From an uncultured Paraglaciecola sp. (GTDB taxonomy: Bacteria; Pseudomonadota; Gammaproteobacteria; Enterobacterales; Alteromonadaceae), in NCBI RefSeq assembly GCF_937123705.1, contig NZ_CAKZKO010000139.1, positions 124,001-188,000 of the forward strand: a DNA stretch of 64,000 nt, written 5' to 3'. The notes beneath the pieces are model-generated. The model ran no database searches, was not told where the DNA came from, and saw only the letters and a list, made by a program, of their open reading frames with translations. The number at the start of each line of letters is the position of its first letter. Positions within the stretch are counted from its first letter, which is position 1. Both the position numbers and the translations under genes were made by a program. Shown in pieces: positions 43,596-53,152 of this stretch.

Positions 43596-45776
43596 ATGAG
43601 TACAAGATTGATAAAAGCGGGGAGCACAACCGCCCTAATGTTACTATACGGCTGGGCTGTAGCGGCGATTAGTCCGCTAAACGCATCGACCCAAGGCAAA
43701 GATCAAGCCGCTGAAACGCGCATAGTAGGCGGCGAGAAAGCCACAAAACAAAACTGGCCGTGGATGACGGCCTATGTGGCTACTTATACTGAGCTAGTGA
43801 CAACCTTAAGTGTCAACAATGCTAATTTTGAAACTAGAGCCTTCACAGAAGGAACAGGCGGACAAGCCAATGGCATCATCACAAGTTGTGGTATAGGCGA
43901 TTCAGTTTGCACTGATGTAACGGGTAATATTTGCTTAATAGAGCGTGGCGAGGTTAATTTTTCCGAGAAAGCCGATAATTGTGAAGCCGGCGGTGGCATA
44001 GGAGCCATCATCTATAACAATGAAGAGCAAGGCAATATCTCAGGCACTTTAGGTGAAGACTACTCAGGCTCTATCCCCGTTGTGGCCGTAACCCAAGAAG
44101 ATGGATTAGCTCTGTTGCAGCAAGTTGGCAGTATGGCTGCGTTGTCGGTCAGTGTTACCGCGCAATTACAACAAGACTCCTCATGCGGCGCTTCGTTTTT
44201 AGGTGATAGGTGGGTACTTACCGCAGCCCATTGTGTGGATGGCCCTAATGCCCGTCAGTTAAAAATGAATGTGGGAGAATACGACTTATCTGATGGTGCA
44301 GCAAACGCCATCGATATTGCCAATATTTATATTCACCCTGGTTACGACGACAAAAAATATGATAACGATATTGCCTTAGTTGAACTTGTTGCTTCAGTGG
44401 ACATTGCCGGCGTGCAAATAGCCGAGCCTATAGTAACCAACCTATATGCAACTGAGAATAGTGTCGCCACGGTAGCTGGCTGGGGTGGACGACTCGGTTA
44501 TGCGCCAAGTGAAGGCCCAACCAAGGATTTTCCCGATATTCTTCATAAGGTAGATCTAAGGTTATCCACTAACGCCCAATGCCGCGCTGAAATAGCTGAA
44601 AGTTTTGGCGCATCCCCTAGCAGCGTTAATGTCACCGATAAAATGATATGTGCAGCCGTAACTACAGGCGGTAAAGGGTCATGCCAAGGTGACAGTGGTG
44701 GTCCATTAGTTATCAATACCGGTGTAGGTGTACAGCAAGTTGGATTAGTCAGTTGGGGCTATGGCTGCGCCGAAGCTGGATTTCCTGGGGTATACACCAG
44801 AGTTTCGGTCTTTAAAGGGTGGATGTCAGCTATCACCCAAGGTATTGCCATCACCCAAAGTCACGACTTTGGTGTTGGTCTTGAAGGTGAAGAGCAAACA
44901 ACTGAACTTAGAGTTAGCAACAACAGTGACATCGATGTTGAACTGAGCTTTCAGCTTACCGGAGCAAGTGATTTCACCTTGGACGCCAGTAGTTGCAGCG
45001 CTTTAGCTGCGGGTAGTAGTTGCCAGCTGAGTGTGAGTTATCTGCCAGCTATAGCTAACCAAGTATCGGCAGAATTAACCATTACCACCGACAACGCGCA
45101 AGTAGCCACAAGTAGCGCCTTAGTGTCAGGCACTACAATTAACAAAGCTGGTGAACTATTGGCCATAGCGGGTAGCACCTCTGACGCTGTGACACTATTT
45201 ACCGGTGGCACAAATGACAGAGCTGGGTGGGTAGCAAATTCAGTTGAAGGCCTAGACAGTGGTACCACAAGTAACTTACAAGACAGTATTTTAGTGGCGC
45301 AAATTGCTGGAGAAGGAGTGCTAACATTTGATTGGTCAGTTTCTTCTGAAGCAAACACTGAGTTAGAAGAAACCGATCCCGACTTTGAACCTTATGATGC
45401 CCTATATCTTTACGTAAATGGCAGCTTGATAACCTACATATCTGGTGAGGTCGATTTCACTGAATATAGTGTTAGTTTAGCGCCAGGTACCAATATAATT
45501 AATTGGACTTATAACAAAGATCCCGAAGCAGCAGAAGGGCAAGATAAAGGCTTTATTCGTCATCTAAAATTCACGCCCGTGGATAACTCACCGCCTGATG
45601 ATAAAGATCCACCATCAGGCCCTCCGACGGTTACAGCGCCAAATTCCTCTGGTGGAGGTAGTTTGGGCTACATAATTCTAGCGTTATTAGGACTGACTTT
45701 GAGGCGTAATAATCTAAGGTTAGCAAGGCGGATATTTGATCCGCCATCTGCCATGTTTCAACGCAAAGGCAGGTGA
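43596..45776 (+). CDS. Secreted trypsin-like serine protease with inserted PA-like domain and GlyGly-CTERM
   Basis: 726 residues. Signal peptide (about 1-30), then a trypsin-type activation site TRIVGGEKATKQNWPWM with IVGG at 43-46. Instead of running on to the catalytic His, the chain has about 130 residues (about 63-192) resembling a protease-associated domain (NICLIERGEVNFSEKADNCEAGG, GAIIYNNEEQGN, SIPVVAVTQEDG). The S1 fold then resumes: His212 in TAAHC, Asp258 in DNDIAL, Ser367 in GDSGGP. After about 412 come two beta-rich segments, a Pro-rich linker and the GlyGly-CTERM SSGGGSLGYIILALLGLTLRR, with an unusual extra 18-residue tail. This tag is processed by rhombosortase after type II secretion. 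Its 3' end overlaps the next gene on the other strand by 19 bases. Confidence 0.9.
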   Translation: MSTRLIKAGSTTALMLLYGWAVAAISPLNASTQGKDQAAETRIVGGEKATKQNWPWMTAYVATYTELVTTLSVNNANFETRAFTEGTGGQANGIITSCGIGDSVCTDVTGNICLIERGEVNFSEKADNCEAGGGIGAIIYNNEEQGNISGTLGEDYSGSIPVVAVTQEDGLALLQQVGSMAALSVSVTAQLQQDSSCGASFLGDRWVLTAAHCVDGPNARQLKMNVGEYDLSDGAANAIDIANIYIHPGYDDKKYDNDIALVELVASVDIAGVQIAEPIVTNLYATENSVATVAGWGGRLGYAPSEGPTKDFPDILHKVDLRLSTNAQCRAEIAESFGASPSSVNVTDKMICAAVTTGGKGSCQGDSGGPLVINTGVGVQQVGLVSWGYGCAEAGFPGVYTRVSVFKGWMSAITQGIAITQSHDFGVGLEGEEQTTELRVSNNSDIDVELSFQLTGASDFTLDASSCSALAAGSSCQLSVSYLPAIANQVSAELTITTDNAQVATSSALVSGTTINKAGELLAIAGSTSDAVTLFTGGTNDRAGWVANSVEGLDSGTTSNLQDSILVAQIAGEGVLTFDWSVSSEANTELEETDPDFEPYDALYLYVNGSLITYISGEVDFTEYSVSLAPGTNIINWTYNKDPEAAEGQDKGFIRHLKFTPVDNSPPDDKDPPSGPPTVTAPNSSGGGSLGYIILALLGLTLRRNNLRLARRIFDPPSAMFQRKGR

Positions 45777-45943
45777 GCGGTATAACTGTTCAGCGGCGTT
45801 ATTTCATTCAATCCATCGTTGGAGTCGACTGTCACTGGGGTCACCTTAGCAGTACATTGCTTGTCAATAGCAGCGGATAAGGCTATCCCTCCAAGCAACA
45901 AGAAAAACCACAGGATCCCACCTGCAACTAAGGCTTTTTTCAT
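45758..45943 (-). CDS. Small membrane or exported protein
   Basis: 61 residues: a hydrophobic N-terminal segment (about 3-24, ALVAGGILWFFLLLGGIALSA) and a short polar tail with one Cys. It is either a signal anchor or an uncleaved signal sequence. AGGA lies eight bases before the ATG, which supports real translation. The family is unknown. It overlaps the end of the protease gene by 19 bases on the opposite strand. Confidence 0.6.
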   Translation of the reverse strand: MKKALVAGGILWFFLLLGGIALSAAIDKQCTAKVTPVTVDSNDGLNEITPLNSYTAHLPLR

Positions 45944-46042
45944 TAGATATTCCTAAGCTGAGTTTTTAAAGATATTGTTTAAGTCGCAGCTCAGGCATAA
46001 AAAGTTTATATTTTCGAAAAATAAATGGGTATTTAGCTCGGG

Positions 46043-46858
46043 TCAATTATTGTTTTTAATCTGTTGCCAGGCAGCTTCCATTTGCTGTAAGTCGGCAGTT
46101 TCCATACTCAGCCCTTGGTTTTTTATGACTTGTTCAACTTGTCTAAAACGTTTTTCGAATTTGCGGTTGGCTTTTATCAGGGCGGTTTCGGCATTAACAG
46201 AGGTATGCCTAGCTAAATTAACCACGGCAAACAATAAATCTCCTACTTCTTCTTCAATGGCCTCTTGATCGGGTTTTGGCGTATTTACTTCTGCCAATAC
46301 TTCGGCAATTTCTTCGTGAACTTTATCTACCACTGGTGGTAATTCAGTCCAGTCAAAACCGACTTGGGCGCATTTTTTCTGGATTTTTTGTGCGGCTAAT
46401 AAAGGCGTCATGCCCTTGGGGATATTAGCCAATAGGCTGGTATCTTGCCCTTGATTTTTATTGGCTCGCTCTTGGGCTTTTATTTGCTCCCACTGTTGGT
46501 TTAACCCTTGTTCTGATTTTTGCTCTCCATAGGCAAAAACATGGGGATGACGCCTGATTAATTTATCGCTGATAGCCGTCACAACATCATCAAAATCAAA
46601 GTCACCTTGCTCTTTTCCTAGCTGAGCGTAAAACACCACCTGAAACAACAAATCACCCAGCTCATCTTTAACATCTTGCGTATCGCCACTTAAAATCGCC
46701 TCGGCAAGTTCATAAGCCTCTTCAATAGTGTGGGGCACTATGCTTGCGAAACTTTGTTTTTGATCCCAAGGACACCCGATAACAGGATCTCGCAATTGCT
46801 GCATGATCTTTAATAATCGCGACACTTGGCCAGAGTTTGATTGTTTAGATAGACTCAT
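46043..46858 (-). CDS. mazG: Nucleoside triphosphate pyrophosphohydrolase
   Basis: Hydrolyses NTPs to NMP and pyrophosphate; in E. coli it also lowers ppGpp. 271 residues with two MazG domains: the first has GCPWDQKQSFASIVPHTIEEAYELAEAI and the EExxE-type KDELGDLLFQVVFYAQ, the second EEIAEVLAEV and EEEVGDLLFAVVNLARH. Length and motifs match E. coli MazG. It lies one base after relA, as in other Gammaproteobacteria, so the pair links ppGpp synthesis and turnover. Confidence 0.96.
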   Translation of the reverse strand: MSLSKQSNSGQVSRLLKIMQQLRDPVIGCPWDQKQSFASIVPHTIEEAYELAEAILSGDTQDVKDELGDLLFQVVFYAQLGKEQGDFDFDDVVTAISDKLIRRHPHVFAYGEQKSEQGLNQQWEQIKAQERANKNQGQDTSLLANIPKGMTPLLAAQKIQKKCAQVGFDWTELPPVVDKVHEEIAEVLAEVNTPKPDQEAIEEEVGDLLFAVVNLARHTSVNAETALIKANRKFEKRFRQVEQVIKNQGLSMETADLQQMEAAWQQIKNNN

Positions 46859-46859
46859 G

Positions 46860-49016
46860 CTATTTATCTACCTTTATAACATCAGTTACACCCTTAATTA
46901 GCTGTAGGCGGCTCATGGCTTTTGATAAAAGGCGTAAGTCTTTTACCTCTAATTTGAGTTCTATTTTAGCTCGATTTAATTTTGTATCCGTGCTGCTGTT
47001 TACCCCGAGTAAACTCACCTGTTCATTGGCAATAACTGTGGTGACATCTCGCAATACTCCGGATCTATCATCACACAACACATCTACTTTGGTTTGAAAC
47101 GCGGCTTGTAAATTACTGGCCCAATTGACTTCAATTTGCCGCTCTGGATGCTGTTCTAACAAGCTATGGAGTTGCTCGCAGTCTTCACGATGCACGCTAA
47201 CACCACGGCCTTGGGTGATATAACCTAAAATTGCTTCACCGGGAAGGGGTTGGCAACAGCCCGCAATTTGATTTAATAAATTGCCCACCCCTTCAACTAT
47301 TATGCTGTCTTTTTTTAACTTAGCTGCTTGAGGCTTTTTAGCTCTAATCTTTAATTCGGGTTCAGGCTGATATTTTTGCTGTAAAAAGTTCACAACTTGC
47401 ATAATACGCACATCGCCGCCACCTATAGCAGCGTATAGGTCCTCGAGATTTTGCATATTAAAACGGGAAGTTGCCTCACCAGCCAGTTTCGGTTCAATAT
47501 TAAGTTTGCCCAGTTCTCTATCGAGTAACTCTTTACCGGCATGCTGGTTTTTGTCTTTATCTTGCTTTTTAAAGTAGGTTTGGATCTTTGCTCGTGCGCG
47601 TGACGAATACACATAGCCCAGCCCGTGATGCATCCAATCTCGGCTGGGGTTGGCCTGTTTGGTGGTAAGGATCTCAACCTGATCGCCGGTTTGTAGCACA
47701 TAAGTAAAAGGCACAATTCTACCGGCTATTTTAGCACCAACGCATCTGTGCCCCACATTACTGTGAATGTAATAAGCAAAATCAAGAGGCGTGGAACCAA
47801 GTGGCAAGTCCACCACATCGCCTTTTGGTGTAAACACATACACCCGGTCATCAAATACTTGGCTTCGTAGCTCTTCAACCAAATCGCCACTGTCGGCGAC
47901 TTCTTCTTGCCACTGCAATATTTTACGCAGCCAATTTATGCGTTCTTCATAGCCTGAACGACTGGAAGTGGCCCCTTCTTTATAGCGCCAATGTGCGGCT
48001 ACGCCTAACTCTGCATCTTCGTGCATTTGCGCGGTGCGAATTTGAATTTCGATGTTTTTGCCCTGTTTTCCTATAGTCACAGTATGAATGGATTGGTAAC
48101 CATTAGGTTTAGGAGTGGCAATATAGTCATCGAATTCTTGAGGAATATGTTTCCAATTGGCGTGTACTATACCTAATGCTGCGTAACAATCTTGCATGCG
48201 TTCGGCAATAATTCGTACTGCTCGAATATCATAAAGTTGTTCAAAACCTAGATGCTTTTTCTGCATCTTTTTCCAGATACTGTAAATGTGCTTAGGTCTG
48301 CCATACACCTTAGCTTTGATGTTTTGCGCATCTAGTACACTTTGCAGTTGCGCTACAAAGTCCTCAATATATTGCTGGCGGTCGCTGCGACGTTCATCAA
48401 GTAAGCTGGCTATTTGTTTATAGGTATTGGGGTGCAAATAGCGAAAAGAATGATCTTCTAATTCCCACTTTAACTGGCCAATACCCAATCGGTTTGCCAA
48501 GGGTGCGTAGATATTGGCACATTCTCGCGCGACTAATACCCGTGTTTCTTCGTCGGCATGTTTAACTTTTTGTAAGGCACAAATTCGCTCAGCCAGTTTC
48601 AGCACCACAGCCCGCACATCTTCTACCATAGCCAACAACATACGCCGCACGTTGTCGATTTGCGCTTCATCATGCTTGTTTTGACTGTTTACTCTAGCAT
48701 GTAAAGATTTGATCGCATCCATACGCCGAACGCCTACTATGAGCTTTAAGATACCTTCGCCAAATTGTTCGGAAATTTGCTCTTCGCTTAGTTGATGGGC
48801 CTCGCAGTAAGGATAAATGAGCGCGGCTTGTAGGGTTTCGTCATCCATATGTAACTCATGAAGAATTTCTACCATTTCTTGGCCAATCAACAGAATTTCA
48901 GGCGTATCAGACACGTCTCTGAGTTTTTGCTTACTTGTTTCTGGCAAATTCAAAGCGGCCAACCACTCATCAAACGGCGGACGTTGCTCTTCATGTACTT
49001 TACGAATTGAAACCAT
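46860..49016 (-). CDS. relA: GTP pyrophosphokinase (stringent response)
   Basis: 718 residues: an N-terminal HD-type domain without the intact HDxxED hydrolase motif, a synthetase domain (YDIRAVRIIAER near 240, and YQSIHTVTIG), a TGS domain with VYVFTPKGDVVDLPLGSTPLDFAYYIH, a zinc-finger-like CCQPLPGEAILGYI and a C-terminal ACT domain. The lost HD motif marks it as RelA rather than SpoT. It synthesises (p)ppGpp on stalled ribosomes. It is 12 bases after acpS and directly before mazG. Confidence 0.96.
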   Translation of the reverse strand: MVSIRKVHEEQRPPFDEWLAALNLPETSKQKLRDVSDTPEILLIGQEMVEILHELHMDDETLQAALIYPYCEAHQLSEEQISEQFGEGILKLIVGVRRMDAIKSLHARVNSQNKHDEAQIDNVRRMLLAMVEDVRAVVLKLAERICALQKVKHADEETRVLVARECANIYAPLANRLGIGQLKWELEDHSFRYLHPNTYKQIASLLDERRSDRQQYIEDFVAQLQSVLDAQNIKAKVYGRPKHIYSIWKKMQKKHLGFEQLYDIRAVRIIAERMQDCYAALGIVHANWKHIPQEFDDYIATPKPNGYQSIHTVTIGKQGKNIEIQIRTAQMHEDAELGVAAHWRYKEGATSSRSGYEERINWLRKILQWQEEVADSGDLVEELRSQVFDDRVYVFTPKGDVVDLPLGSTPLDFAYYIHSNVGHRCVGAKIAGRIVPFTYVLQTGDQVEILTTKQANPSRDWMHHGLGYVYSSRARAKIQTYFKKQDKDKNQHAGKELLDRELGKLNIEPKLAGEATSRFNMQNLEDLYAAIGGGDVRIMQVVNFLQQKYQPEPELKIRAKKPQAAKLKKDSIIVEGVGNLLNQIAGCCQPLPGEAILGYITQGRGVSVHREDCEQLHSLLEQHPERQIEVNWASNLQAAFQTKVDVLCDDRSGVLRDVTTVIANEQVSLLGVNSSTDTKLNRAKIELKLEVKDLRLLSKAMSRLQLIKGVTDVIKVDK

Positions 49017-49028
49017 TTACATTTGCCC

Positions 49029-49409
49029 TTACTGAGACTCTAAAACCACAGTCGCCATAGCGTAATGTTGTTCATCTGAAATCGAAACAAAACTATGATT
49101 AATATCACGGGCTTTGCACAATTCAGCAAATTTACTGGAAAATATTAATGTCGGTTGGCCCGAAGACAAATTCACCACCTCTACATCTTGAAAACTTATG
49201 CCATTGCCAATGCCTGTGCCTAAAGCTTTTACTGCGGCTTCCTTAGCGGCAAAGCGCTTAGCCAAAAATCGTTCTGGGAATTTGCTGGCGCTAAAGGTCA
49301 ACATTTCTGATGGGGTAAGCACTCGCTGAGCCAAGCGCTGTGACTTTTCTAATTGATTGGCAATTCTTGCGATTTCCACAATGTCTGTGCCTAATCCTAT
49401 GATAGCCAT
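49029..49409 (-). CDS. acpS: Holo-[acyl-carrier-protein] synthase
   Basis: Transfers 4'-phosphopantetheine from CoA to acyl carrier protein. 126 residues, the usual length, with GLGTDIVEIARI (5-16) and FLAKRFAAKEAAVKALGTGI, which holds the Mg-binding Glu and Lys. Sits between pdxJ (5-base gap) and relA, as expected for this order. Confidence 0.96.
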   Translation of the reverse strand: MAIIGLGTDIVEIARIANQLEKSQRLAQRVLTPSEMLTFSASKFPERFLAKRFAAKEAAVKALGTGIGNGISFQDVEVVNLSSGQPTLIFSSKFAELCKARDINHSFVSISDEQHYAMATVVLESQ

Positions 49410-49414
49410 ATGGC

Positions 49415-50146
49415 TTACGCTCTAGCTTCTAACATTAATTGGCGCATATCTTTTACAGCCTGATGTAAGCCATCAAAGGCGGCGCGGGCGATAATGGCAT
49501 GGCCAATATTAAGCTCATACAATTCAGGGATTGCGGCGATAGGTTTAACATTGTGATAATGCAAACCATGACCGGCATTCACTTTCAAGCCTTTGCTATG
49601 AGCGTATTGAATGCCCTCAACCAAGATAGCTAATTCCCGCTCTTGTTCTGCTGCATTGTTAGCATCTGCATATTGCCCCGTATGAATTTCTATATAAGGT
49701 GCTTTTGCCTCTATAGCGGCATCAATTTGTGTTTTATCGGCATCAATAAACAGCGACACTAAAATGCCTGCAGCGCCTAAGCGCGCACAAGCAGCGGTGA
49801 TGCGGCCTTGGTTGCCTGCCACATCTAAGCCACCTTCGGTGGTGAGCTCTTCGCGCTTTTCTGGCACCAAACAGCAAAACTCCGGACGTGTTTGCTCGGC
49901 AATCAGTAACATTTCTTCTGTGACTGCCATCTCAAGGTTCATGCGGGTTTGTATGGTTTGTTTGAGAATACTGACGTCGCGGTCGTTTATGTGCCTGCGA
50001 TCTTCACGCAGATGTACAGTAATACCATCAGCGCCGGCGCGCTCTGCCACTTCGGCAGCGTGTACAGGATCGGGATAAGCTGTGCCTCTGGCATTACGCA
50101 AGGTCGCAATGTGATCAATATTCACACCGAGTAAAATTTGCTTCAT
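49415..50146 (-). CDS. pdxJ: Pyridoxine 5'-phosphate synthase
   Basis: Final ring-closing enzyme of vitamin B6 synthesis, joining 1-deoxyxylulose-5-phosphate and aminoacetone phosphate. The 243 residues form a TIM barrel; [56 protein letters not shown] and [11 protein letters not shown] are all present. Its ATG overlaps the recO stop (ATGA), so the two are coupled. Confidence 0.97.
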   Translation of the reverse strand: MKQILLGVNIDHIATLRNARGTAYPDPVHAAEVAERAGADGITVHLREDRRHINDRDVSILKQTIQTRMNLEMAVTEEMLLIAEQTRPEFCCLVPEKREELTTEGGLDVAGNQGRITAACARLGAAGILVSLFIDADKTQIDAAIEAKAPYIEIHTGQYADANNAAEQERELAILVEGIQYAHSKGLKVNAGHGLHYHNVKPIAAIPELYELNIGHAIIARAAFDGLHQAVKDMRQLMLEARA

Positions 50147-50886
50147 TTCACATTCCTAATAGGGTCTGGTTTGCTTTTGGTCCACGTTTGTTGAAACAAT
50201 TCGCGACTCTTTAATGGTTTATGGCCCAGCAATGGCGAAAATGCCATTCTGGTGATACGTTTGGCACATTGTAGACTGTCTTGTGTCCATACCTGTTGAC
50301 TCATCTGCAACAAGGATTCACCACTAAATCGATTGCTGCCTGGCCCCTTGTTGTTGATACGTTTAAGACCATTTTCTAGCACTAAACAATATTCAATTCC
50401 GGCCTCAACCCTTTGACCATTTTCAAAGTCTTGAGTGAGATCGATTCCGTACCCTAATTCTTGCAATAACAATAATTCAAATTGACGCAAACAAGGTTCG
50501 ATTTCCCCATTGTCGCTCAACCACTCAAGACTGTGTTGGTAAGAAAAAAATAATTCAGGGTGAGGAACTTCTTTAGGTAAAAGGCGATTCAGCAATTCGT
50601 TTAAATACATGGCCGAAAATAGCTGGTTGCCAACAAGCTGCAACATGGAGCCATTGAATTCCAATTGATGAAGATTGCGCAACTCATGTTTACCTGAAAT
50701 CGAGAGCAACAAGGGCTGAAATGACTGAAGTAAACTTTTTTTATCGCCTTTTGTGCCCCGCACACCGCGAACAACAGCGCTTAATTTACCCCATTCAAGG
50801 GTAAAGAAATCGGTTAAATAACTAGTTTCTCGATATGAGCGCCTATGTAACAAAAATCCTGTTAGTTGCTCAGGTACCACCAGCAA
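50143..50886 (-). CDS. recO: DNA repair protein RecO
   Basis: Recombination mediator that helps load RecA with RecR in the RecF pathway. 247 residues: the N-terminal OB-fold start [29 protein letters not shown] with basic residues, and a helical C-terminal domain. The family is poorly conserved, but the order recO-pdxJ-acpS makes the call secure. The usual era gene is not upstream; a small conserved gene lies there instead. Confidence 0.93.
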   Translation of the reverse strand: MLVVPEQLTGFLLHRRSYRETSYLTDFFTLEWGKLSAVVRGVRGTKGDKKSLLQSFQPLLLSISGKHELRNLHQLEFNGSMLQLVGNQLFSAMYLNELLNRLLPKEVPHPELFFSYQHSLEWLSDNGEIEPCLRQFELLLLQELGYGIDLTQDFENGQRVEAGIEYCLVLENGLKRINNKGPGSNRFSGESLLQMSQQVWTQDSLQCAKRITRMAFSPLLGHKPLKSRELFQQTWTKSKPDPIRNVK

Positions 50887-50909
50887 AACCCTTAATAAAA
50901 AGCCTAAAA

Positions 50910-51197
50910 CTAACTCACTTTAATACGCACAACTTTCATGGCTTCAAATTCCATACCGGCTATTTCTTCAACCATGGGATAATAAGTGAGATTCACTCTG
51001 GCACCAGTCAGGTTCTTATATGCTTTTCGTCGTCGGAATTTAAAAGGTACCTCTGTACCCTCAACCATTAGGGTATTTAAAAACCAATCATCTTCATTAC
51101 GTTGCACATGAGACACTACAACCATTTCTTCCGAATGGGTCAGATTTTCGTGTTTATCAAGTAACTTCTCTACGTCAGATTTTTTTGCCATGGCCAC
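50910..51197 (-). CDS. Conserved hypothetical small protein
   Basis: 95 residues, cytoplasmic, with an acidic N-terminal helix (SDVEKLLDKHENLTHSEEM) and a beta-rich rest (MVVVSHVQRNEDDWFLNTLMVEG, FKFRRRKAYKNLTGARVNLTYYP). No known domain is recognised. It lies 23 bases before recO on the same strand and may be the first gene of the recO operon. An internal Met at residue 3 is an alternative start. Confidence 0.65.
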   Translation of the reverse strand: MAMAKKSDVEKLLDKHENLTHSEEMVVVSHVQRNEDDWFLNTLMVEGTEVPFKFRRRKAYKNLTGARVNLTYYPMVEEIAGMEFEAMKVVRIKVS

Positions 51198-51353
51198 TAA
51201 TTAGTTCGCTAAAAAAAGTAGTTTAGCACTTTTCGTAATTTCTCTAAAGACTGTTAGCACTTATACCTTTTAATATTGAAAATTCATTGCGCAAACAGCA
51301 TGATGCGCGTTAATCCCAGATATCATTAGACTCGAATACAAAGTGTTGCAAAG

Positions 51354-53084
51354 CTATATTGCCACTAGCCCTTCAACCATTAATTGCAGACTGATTTTTC
51401 CTCTAAATTCGTTAATATCTAACTTATAGGCAAGGTTGACATGACTGCATTGTGGATTGGGCCACAGCGATAAATCTACGTTAAAGGCTATGGCATCGAT
51501 TAATGCGCCAGTTTCATGTTTGACTAACATTTTTAGGTGTTTACTGCCTACTAAGCGCTGGTCTACCAATTGAAACTCACCATCAAATAAAGGCTCGGGA
51601 AACCCCTGTCCCCAAGGGCCAGCGTCTTTCAAACATTGGGCAAACGCCAAAGTAAGTTGGTCTGACTGCAACTCACCATCTGAAACTAACTCACCCGATA
51701 AAGGTTTATCTTTAAGGTTTTCTTCGGCGATTTGATGAAATACTTGTTCAAATGCCGATAAGTTCTTTGCGGGTAAACTGAGCCCAGCTGCCATAGCGTG
51801 CCCACCAAATTTATCAATAATATCTGGATAACGATTGTTTATTTCTTCGAGCAAATCACGAATATGTAGTCCAGGAATAGAACGAGCCGAGCCTTTTAGG
51901 GTTTTGTCATCTTGGTGAGCAAAAGCGATAGTGGGGCGATAATATTTATCTTTAATGCGCCCTGCTAAAATGCCGATTACACCTTGATGATAATCACTTT
52001 GATACAAAACTAAGCCGTAAGGCAAAGTGCAGGCATCAAGGTTTAATTTATCTAAAGCTTGCACCGCTTCCTGTTGCATCGAGCCTTCGATTTCACGTCT
52101 TTCTCGATTGAGGCTATCGAGTTGCACCGCTATTTGCCGGGCTCTTGCGGGATCATCTGTTAATAAACATTCAATACCCAGCGACATATCATCCAAACGC
52201 CCCGCCGCATTTAGGCGAGGTCCGACTACAAAACCTAAATCAGAGGCCACTAAACGGCTTTTTTCTCTACCCGCCACGTCAATTATTGCCTGAATGCCCG
52301 GACGACATTTGTCACTGCGAATACGTTGTAATCCTTGATGAACCAATATGCGGTTATTATCGTCTAAAGGCACCACATCGGCGACAGTGCCTAGTGCCAC
52401 CACATCAAGCAAATCGGCAAGATTAGGGACGGGTATACCTTGCTGCTCAAACCAAGTATTAGTTTTTAGCTCTGCTCTTAAGGCCAGCATCAAATAGAAA
52501 GCTACTCCTACACCCGCCAAATTTTTAGATAGAAACCCGCAACCTGGTTGGTTTGGATTAACTATAGCATCGGCCACCGGCAGTGATTCAGCGGCCAAGT
52601 GATGGTCGGTCACTATCACAGTCATACCTAAGGACTTGGCTTTTTCAACTCCAGCAAAACAAGCAATACCATTGTCTACAGTCATGATCACATCTGCATT
52701 TTGTTCAGCAGCGACCGCTACAATCTCTGGACTTAGGCCGTACCCAAAATCGAATCGATTTGGCACCAGATAATCATGATGAGTCGACCCCATCATGCGT
52801 AGACTCATCATAGAAAGTGCAGTACTCGTCGCACCATCCGCATCAAAATCACCCACTATGATGATTTTTTTGTTACTTGCGATTGCTTCGGCTAACAAAC
52901 TTACCGCTTTATCTACACCTTGTAATTGATTGTAATGCAACAATGCTTTGGCACTGCGGTTAAGCTGTGCAGCTTTTGTTATGCCTCTATCGGCATATAT
53001 TTGCTTTAACTTTGGATGTAAAGATTCGGGCAGGTGCTGACTGTCTTTTTGAGGTCTACGGCTGATTTGCACTGCAACATTCAC
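51354..53084 (-). CDS. recJ: Single-stranded-DNA-specific exonuclease RecJ
   Basis: 5'-3' ssDNA exonuclease of the DHH family. 576 residues: IVGDFDADGATSTAL (motif I), MTVDNGI and the DHH motif VTDHHLAAE, the DHHA1-type C-terminal GGHAMAAGL, and the OB-fold end. Length matches E. coli RecJ (577). The start is GTG at 53084 without a strong ribosome site. It follows dsbC, as in E. coli (xerD-dsbC-recJ), but a terminator lies between dsbC and recJ. Confidence 0.96.
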   Translation of the reverse strand: MNVAVQISRRPQKDSQHLPESLHPKLKQIYADRGITKAAQLNRSAKALLHYNQLQGVDKAVSLLAEAIASNKKIIIVGDFDADGATSTALSMMSLRMMGSTHHDYLVPNRFDFGYGLSPEIVAVAAEQNADVIMTVDNGIACFAGVEKAKSLGMTVIVTDHHLAAESLPVADAIVNPNQPGCGFLSKNLAGVGVAFYLMLALRAELKTNTWFEQQGIPVPNLADLLDVVALGTVADVVPLDDNNRILVHQGLQRIRSDKCRPGIQAIIDVAGREKSRLVASDLGFVVGPRLNAAGRLDDMSLGIECLLTDDPARARQIAVQLDSLNRERREIEGSMQQEAVQALDKLNLDACTLPYGLVLYQSDYHQGVIGILAGRIKDKYYRPTIAFAHQDDKTLKGSARSIPGLHIRDLLEEINNRYPDIIDKFGGHAMAAGLSLPAKNLSAFEQVFHQIAEENLKDKPLSGELVSDGELQSDQLTLAFAQCLKDAGPWGQGFPEPLFDGEFQLVDQRLVGSKHLKMLVKHETGALIDAIAFNVDLSLWPNPQCSHVNLAYKLDINEFRGKISLQLMVEGLVAI

Positions 53085-53102
53085 TTATTAGAGAAGAAAA
53101 AC

Positions 53103-53131
53103 AAAAAAGCCTGCATTCAAAATACAGGCTT
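53103..53131 (-). terminator. Terminator between dsbC and recJ
   Basis: On the minus strand AAGCCTG pairs with CAGGCTT and is followed by a T-run (plus-strand A-run at 53103-53108). It lies 22 bases after dsbC. Confidence 0.75.
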
Positions 53132-53152
53132 AGGTATTTTACTTAACAGCAA

